This document shows positions 14,047-16,757 of a stretch of DNA of 16,757 nucleotides, piece by piece. Source of the stretch: CAZXNF01 sp050741255 (GTDB lineage Bacteria > Pseudomonadota > Gammaproteobacteria > Burkholderiales > SG8-41). Each line of letters starts with the position of its first letter. Positions within the stretch are counted from its first letter, which is position 1. Location: contig JBOIEQ010000095.1 in the NCBI GenBank assembly GCA_050741255.1, positions 1-16,757 of the forward strand, given 5' to 3'. The notes under the pieces are model-generated. The model did no database searches, was not told where the DNA came from, and worked only from the letters and a program-made list of their open reading frames with translations. The translations under genes were made by a program, and so were the position numbers.

Positions 14047-14060
14047 CGCGATTTTTCGCG
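14047..14060. promoter_or_regulatory. Short perfect hairpin/palindrome in the amidase-ThDP enzyme divergent region
   Basis: CGCGA-TTTT-TCGCG gives a 5-bp perfect stem with a T-loop, within the 166-nt divergent promoter region. A TATCCT box lies just left of it at about 14036. It might be an operator shared by both genes, but short GC palindromes are common in this DNA. Confidence 0.2.
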
Positions 14061-14129
14061 CCCGCCGCGCCACCTCGAGCCACTTGAGCCCCGCCGGCGC
14101 ACCGCGCACCTACAGACAAAGGCCCGCTC

Positions 14130-15818
14130 ATGAAACCCGCTGACTCGACCCTGACCCGTACCGGCGCACAACTGCTCGTGGACGCGCTGCGCACGCATGG
14201 CGTCGACACCGCCTTCGGCGTTCCGGGCGAAAGCTATCTCGCCGTGCTCGACGCCCTCTACGAGGTGCAGGACAAGATCAAGTTCGTCATCTGCCGCCAG
14301 GAAGGCGGCGCGTCGAACATGGCCGATGCCTACGGCAAGCTGACCGGCAAACCCGGGATCTGCTTCGTCACGCGCGGCCCCGGCGCCACCAACGGCAGCA
14401 TCGGCATCCACACCGCGCTCCAGGATTCCACGCCGCTCATCCTGTTCATCGGCCAGGTCGGCTCCGACGTCGTCGAGCGCGAAGGCTTCCAGGAAATGGA
14501 TTACCGTCGCATGTTCGGCCAGATGTGCAAGTGGGTCGCGCAGATCGACCGCGCGGACCGCGTCACCGAGATGGTGAGCCACGCTTTCCACCTGGCCGTG
14601 TCCGGCCGGCCCGGCCCGGTTGTGCTCGCGCTGCCCGAGGACATGCAGACGGCGGTCGCGCCCGTCGCGCAGGTCGGCCGCTATCAGCGCGTCGCCGCGC
14701 ATCCCGGCCACGCGGACATGGGCCGCGTGCGCGAGATGCTCGCGCAGGCGAAGCGTCCGCTCGTGCTCGCCGGTGGCGGGGGCTGGTCGCAGCAGGCGTC
14801 GGCCGACTTCCAGGCCTTCGCGGCGGCGAACCAGCTGCCGGTCGCCGTCTCCTTCCGCTCGCAGGGCGTGTTCGACAACCGGCTGCCGCAGTACGCGGGC
14901 GACGTTTCGGTGGGCCTCAATCCGAAACTGCAGGCACGCATCCAGGAGGCGGATCTGCTGCTGGTCGCCGGGCCCCGCCTCGGCGAATGGACCACCGCGG
15001 GCTACACGCTGGTCGAAGTGCCGCGTCCCAAACAGAAGATGATTCACATCCACCCCGGCGCGGAGGAACTCGGCCGCGTCTACCAGGCCGACCTGCTGAT
15101 CAACTCCGGCATGCCCGAGTTCGCCGCCGCCGCCCGCGCCCTCGCCCCGTTCGCCGCACCGGCATGGGCGGACTGGACGAAAGCGGCGCGCGCCGACTAC
15201 GAAGCGTGGCAACAGCCCGTCCCGCTCGCCACCAAGGTGAACATGAGCGAGATCATGGTCTGGTTGCGCGGCCGCCTGCCGCCCGAGACCATCGTCACCA
15301 ACGGCGCCGGCAATTTCGCGATCTGGGTGCACCGCTTCTACCGCTACTGCGGCTTCCAGACGCAGCTCGCGCCGACCAGCGGTGCGATGGGCTACGGCGT
15401 GCCCTCCGCGGTCGCCGCGAAGATCGTGCATCCGGATCGACCCGTGGTGTCGTTCTCCGGCGACGGCTGCTTCCTGATGAACGGCCAGGAACTCGCCACC
15501 GCGATGGCGCAGAAGCTGAAGATCGTCTTCTTCGTCATCAACAACGGCACCTTCGGCACCATCCGCATGCACCAGGAACGCGAATTCCCGGGCCGCGTGT
15601 CGGGCACCGACCTGCACAACCCCGACTTCGCCGCGCTCGCGCGCGCCTACGGGCTGCACGGCGAGACGGTGGAACGAACCGCGGACTTCGAAGCCGCGTT
15701 CGAGCGCGCATGGGCGGCGCCGCAGGCGGCGCTGATCGAAATCCGCGTGGAACAGGACGTCATCACCCCCCGCACGACCATCACGGCGATCCGCGCGGAA
15801 GCGGCTAAAAAAGCGTGA
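14130..15818 (+). CDS. Thiamine-diphosphate-dependent enzyme, acetolactate synthase-like
   Basis: A 562-aa enzyme of the ThDP superfamily with the acetolactate synthase large-subunit layout. The PYR domain spans about 10-175 (GVDTAFGVPGES, catalytic glutamate E58 in CRQEGGASNMADAYGK, RGPGATNGSIG). A central domain spans about 195-330. The PP domain spans about 375-540 with the Mg/ThDP motif starting at GDG 444-446 and ending at NN 471-472. No acetolactate synthase small subunit lies next to it, and the residues around E58 differ from the usual RHEQGA, so it is probably a specialised decarboxylase, lyase or synthase rather than the branched-chain amino acid enzyme. AAAGG precedes the ATG. Its TGA stop is the first TGA of a GTGAGGGG repeat element. 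Confidence 0.9.
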   Translation: MKPADSTLTRTGAQLLVDALRTHGVDTAFGVPGESYLAVLDALYEVQDKIKFVICRQEGGASNMADAYGKLTGKPGICFVTRGPGATNGSIGIHTALQDSTPLILFIGQVGSDVVEREGFQEMDYRRMFGQMCKWVAQIDRADRVTEMVSHAFHLAVSGRPGPVVLALPEDMQTAVAPVAQVGRYQRVAAHPGHADMGRVREMLAQAKRPLVLAGGGGWSQQASADFQAFAAANQLPVAVSFRSQGVFDNRLPQYAGDVSVGLNPKLQARIQEADLLLVAGPRLGEWTTAGYTLVEVPRPKQKMIHIHPGAEELGRVYQADLLINSGMPEFAAAARALAPFAAPAWADWTKAARADYEAWQQPVPLATKVNMSEIMVWLRGRLPPETIVTNGAGNFAIWVHRFYRYCGFQTQLAPTSGAMGYGVPSAVAAKIVHPDRPVVSFSGDGCFLMNGQELATAMAQKLKIVFFVINNGTFGTIRMHQEREFPGRVSGTDLHNPDFAALARAYGLHGETVERTADFEAAFERAWAAPQAALIEIRVEQDVITPRTTITAIRAEAAKKA

Positions 15819-15921
15819 GGGGTGAAGGGTGAGGAGTGAGGGGTAACACCCTCACCCCGCCTTCCCTGCCTCCCCACCTATCGCATTGCTTTCCCCTCAC
15901 CCCTCACTCCTCTCCCCTCAC
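15815..15921. repeat. Intergenic G-rich/C-rich inverted repeat element, copy 1
   Basis: A G-rich left arm (15815-15844) and a C-rich right arm (15892-15921) built from GTGAGGGG-type units flank about 47 nt. The longest exact inverted match is 14 bp, GAGGAGTGAGGGGT at 15831-15844 against 15899-15912. It fills the whole gap between the ThDP enzyme and the methyltransferase gene, overlaps the stop codon of the first and ends 1 nt before the ATG of the second. A related copy lies at 16659-16757. Confidence 0.85.
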
Positions 15922-15922
15922 G

Positions 15923-16672
15923 ATGCTCTATAACGTACTGGGCCACGTCTACGATCAGGACGCCCACAAGGAAGTCGCTACCGGCTTCTACCACGCCATC
16001 AAATCCACGCTGAAGACGGGCCGCGACTTTCCCGTCCTCGACCTGGGCTGTGGGACCGGCCTCGTCACCGAACTGATCGCGAAGCGCGGCTGTCACGTTG
16101 TAGGCCTCGACAATTCGAAGGAGATGCTGCGCGTCGCGCGGGAACGCTGCCTGCCTTACGCGGACCGCGCGTCGTTCCGGCTCGCCGACATGCGGAACTT
16201 CAGTGTCGCGAAGCCGGCTGCCGCCGCCTTCGCCTGCGCGGACATCATCAACCACTTCCCCACCGAACGCGTGGTCGGCGAGGTGTTCAATGCTGTCGCG
16301 AAGGTGCTGCGACCCGGCGGTTTCTTCACCTTCGACACCCTGAACCGGTACTGCTTTGAAGCCTATTGGCGGAACACGACGTTCTTCCACGAGTCTCCCG
16401 CCGGCGACATCGTGATGGACTGCGAATGGGACCCGCGCAAAGGCCTCGGCACCTGCTGGATGGCGATCTTCGAGCGCACCGGCAAGACCACCTGGCGCCG
16501 CCGCGACGACGTGCTCTACGAAAGGCTCTACAGCCATGCCGTGCTGCGGCGGCTGCTGAAGCGCGCCGGATTCTCGAAAGTCATCGCCCGCGACTGGAGT
16601 CCCTGGGACGACCAGCACCTCGAACCGGCGTACGACCGCACGCTGTGGACCGCCTTTAAGGGTGAGGAGTGA
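15923..16672 (+). CDS. Class I SAM-dependent methyltransferase
   Basis: A 249-aa Rossmann-fold methyltransferase. Motif I is VLDLGCGTGLVTEL at about 38-51, the acidic end of strand 2 is D63 (VVGLDNSKEM), and motif II/III is FRLADMRNF at about 85-93. A post-strand-4 block follows (ADIINHFPTERV), then the family's VLRPGGFFTFDTLN at 128-141. The substrate cannot be inferred. The start at 15923 (MLYNVLGHVYDQD) is dictated by the domain. It has no Shine-Dalgarno, because the preceding bases are the pyrimidine-only arm of the repeat element, so translation may depend on coupling or be leaderless. The last codons and the stop (KGEE then TGA) lie in the left arm of the second repeat copy. Confidence 0.9.
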   Translation: MLYNVLGHVYDQDAHKEVATGFYHAIKSTLKTGRDFPVLDLGCGTGLVTELIAKRGCHVVGLDNSKEMLRVARERCLPYADRASFRLADMRNFSVAKPAAAAFACADIINHFPTERVVGEVFNAVAKVLRPGGFFTFDTLNRYCFEAYWRNTTFFHESPAGDIVMDCEWDPRKGLGTCWMAIFERTGKTTWRRRDDVLYERLYSHAVLRRLLKRAGFSKVIARDWSPWDDQHLEPAYDRTLWTAFKGEE

Positions 16673-16757
16673 GGGGAGAGGGGTGAGGTGAACAGGGCCC
16701 GAACCAGTCTATCCCTCTCCTCTCTTGCCTTTCCCCTCACCCCTCTCCCCTCACCCC
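16659..16757. repeat. Intergenic G-rich/C-rich inverted repeat element, copy 2 (reaches window end)
   Basis: The left arm (16659-16690) and right arm (16730-16757) include a perfect 20-bp inverted match, 16669-16688 against 16735-16754, separated by 46 nt. It is the same type of element as at 15815-15921. The left arm encodes the last residues and stop codon of the methyltransferase. The element may continue past the window edge. A hairpin this long could also act as a terminator, although no T-run follows. Confidence 0.85.

Noticed and set aside
13128..15659. 843-codon minus-strand open frame covering the ThDP enzyme and part of the amidase gene
   Set aside because: It is antisense to the ThDP enzyme and out of frame with the amidase, both with intact catalytic motifs. 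The translation has no recognisable domain and an Arg/Ala/Gly-biased composition.

Overview
The window is very GC-rich, densely coding DNA from a proteobacterium, most likely a betaproteobacterium of Burkholderiales type. The main pointer is the Bug/TctC-type solute receptor cut by the left edge, a family greatly expanded in that order. An AsmA-family protein, a glycine-zipper lipoprotein, a PerM/AI-2E permease and a Crp/Fnr regulator with a GWEGMVG signature all fit that placement. I see no rRNA, tRNA, CRISPR array, phage gene or transposase. No stretch longer than 300 bases lacks a gene.

Left part (1-5.8 kb), signalling and regulation: the N-terminus of a Bug receptor (-), a Crp/Fnr-type regulator (-), a small unknown protein (+), and a transglutaminase-like protease (-) divergent from a NarL-type response regulator (+). 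A stand-alone receiver protein (+) follows. Convergent to it is a tight four-gene minus-strand operon: 67-aa protein, six-TM membrane protein, MESH1-like HD hydrolase (putative (p)ppGpp hydrolase) and a small membrane protein with a zinc-ribbon-like tail. A shared motif, GTAGGAC-N5/6-YGAC, lies 68-103 nt upstream of four of these genes or operons (Bug receptor, NarL regulator, receiver protein, hydrolase operon), always reading toward the gene. A weaker copy precedes the Crp/Fnr gene itself. This looks like a local regulon, perhaps run by the Crp/Fnr protein, and is the most interesting signal in the window.

Middle part (5.8-10.6 kb), envelope: two tiny membrane-associated proteins, an AsmA-family protein overlapping the second of them, a short secreted protein that may be frameshifted, a glycine-zipper lipoprotein and an AI-2E-family permease, all on +.

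Right part (10.6-16.8 kb), metabolism: a flavin-dependent halogenase-like monooxygenase, a small secreted protein and an amidase-signature hydrolase, all on -. These are divergent from a thiamine-diphosphate enzyme of the acetolactate synthase superfamily and a class I SAM methyltransferase, both on +. The methyltransferase gene is bracketed by two copies of a G-rich/C-rich inverted-repeat element (GTGAGGGG/CCCCTCAC type). These copies supply stop codons to both plus-strand genes and end one base before the methyltransferase start codon.

Functions are read from recognised motifs and family resemblance only. No database search was run.
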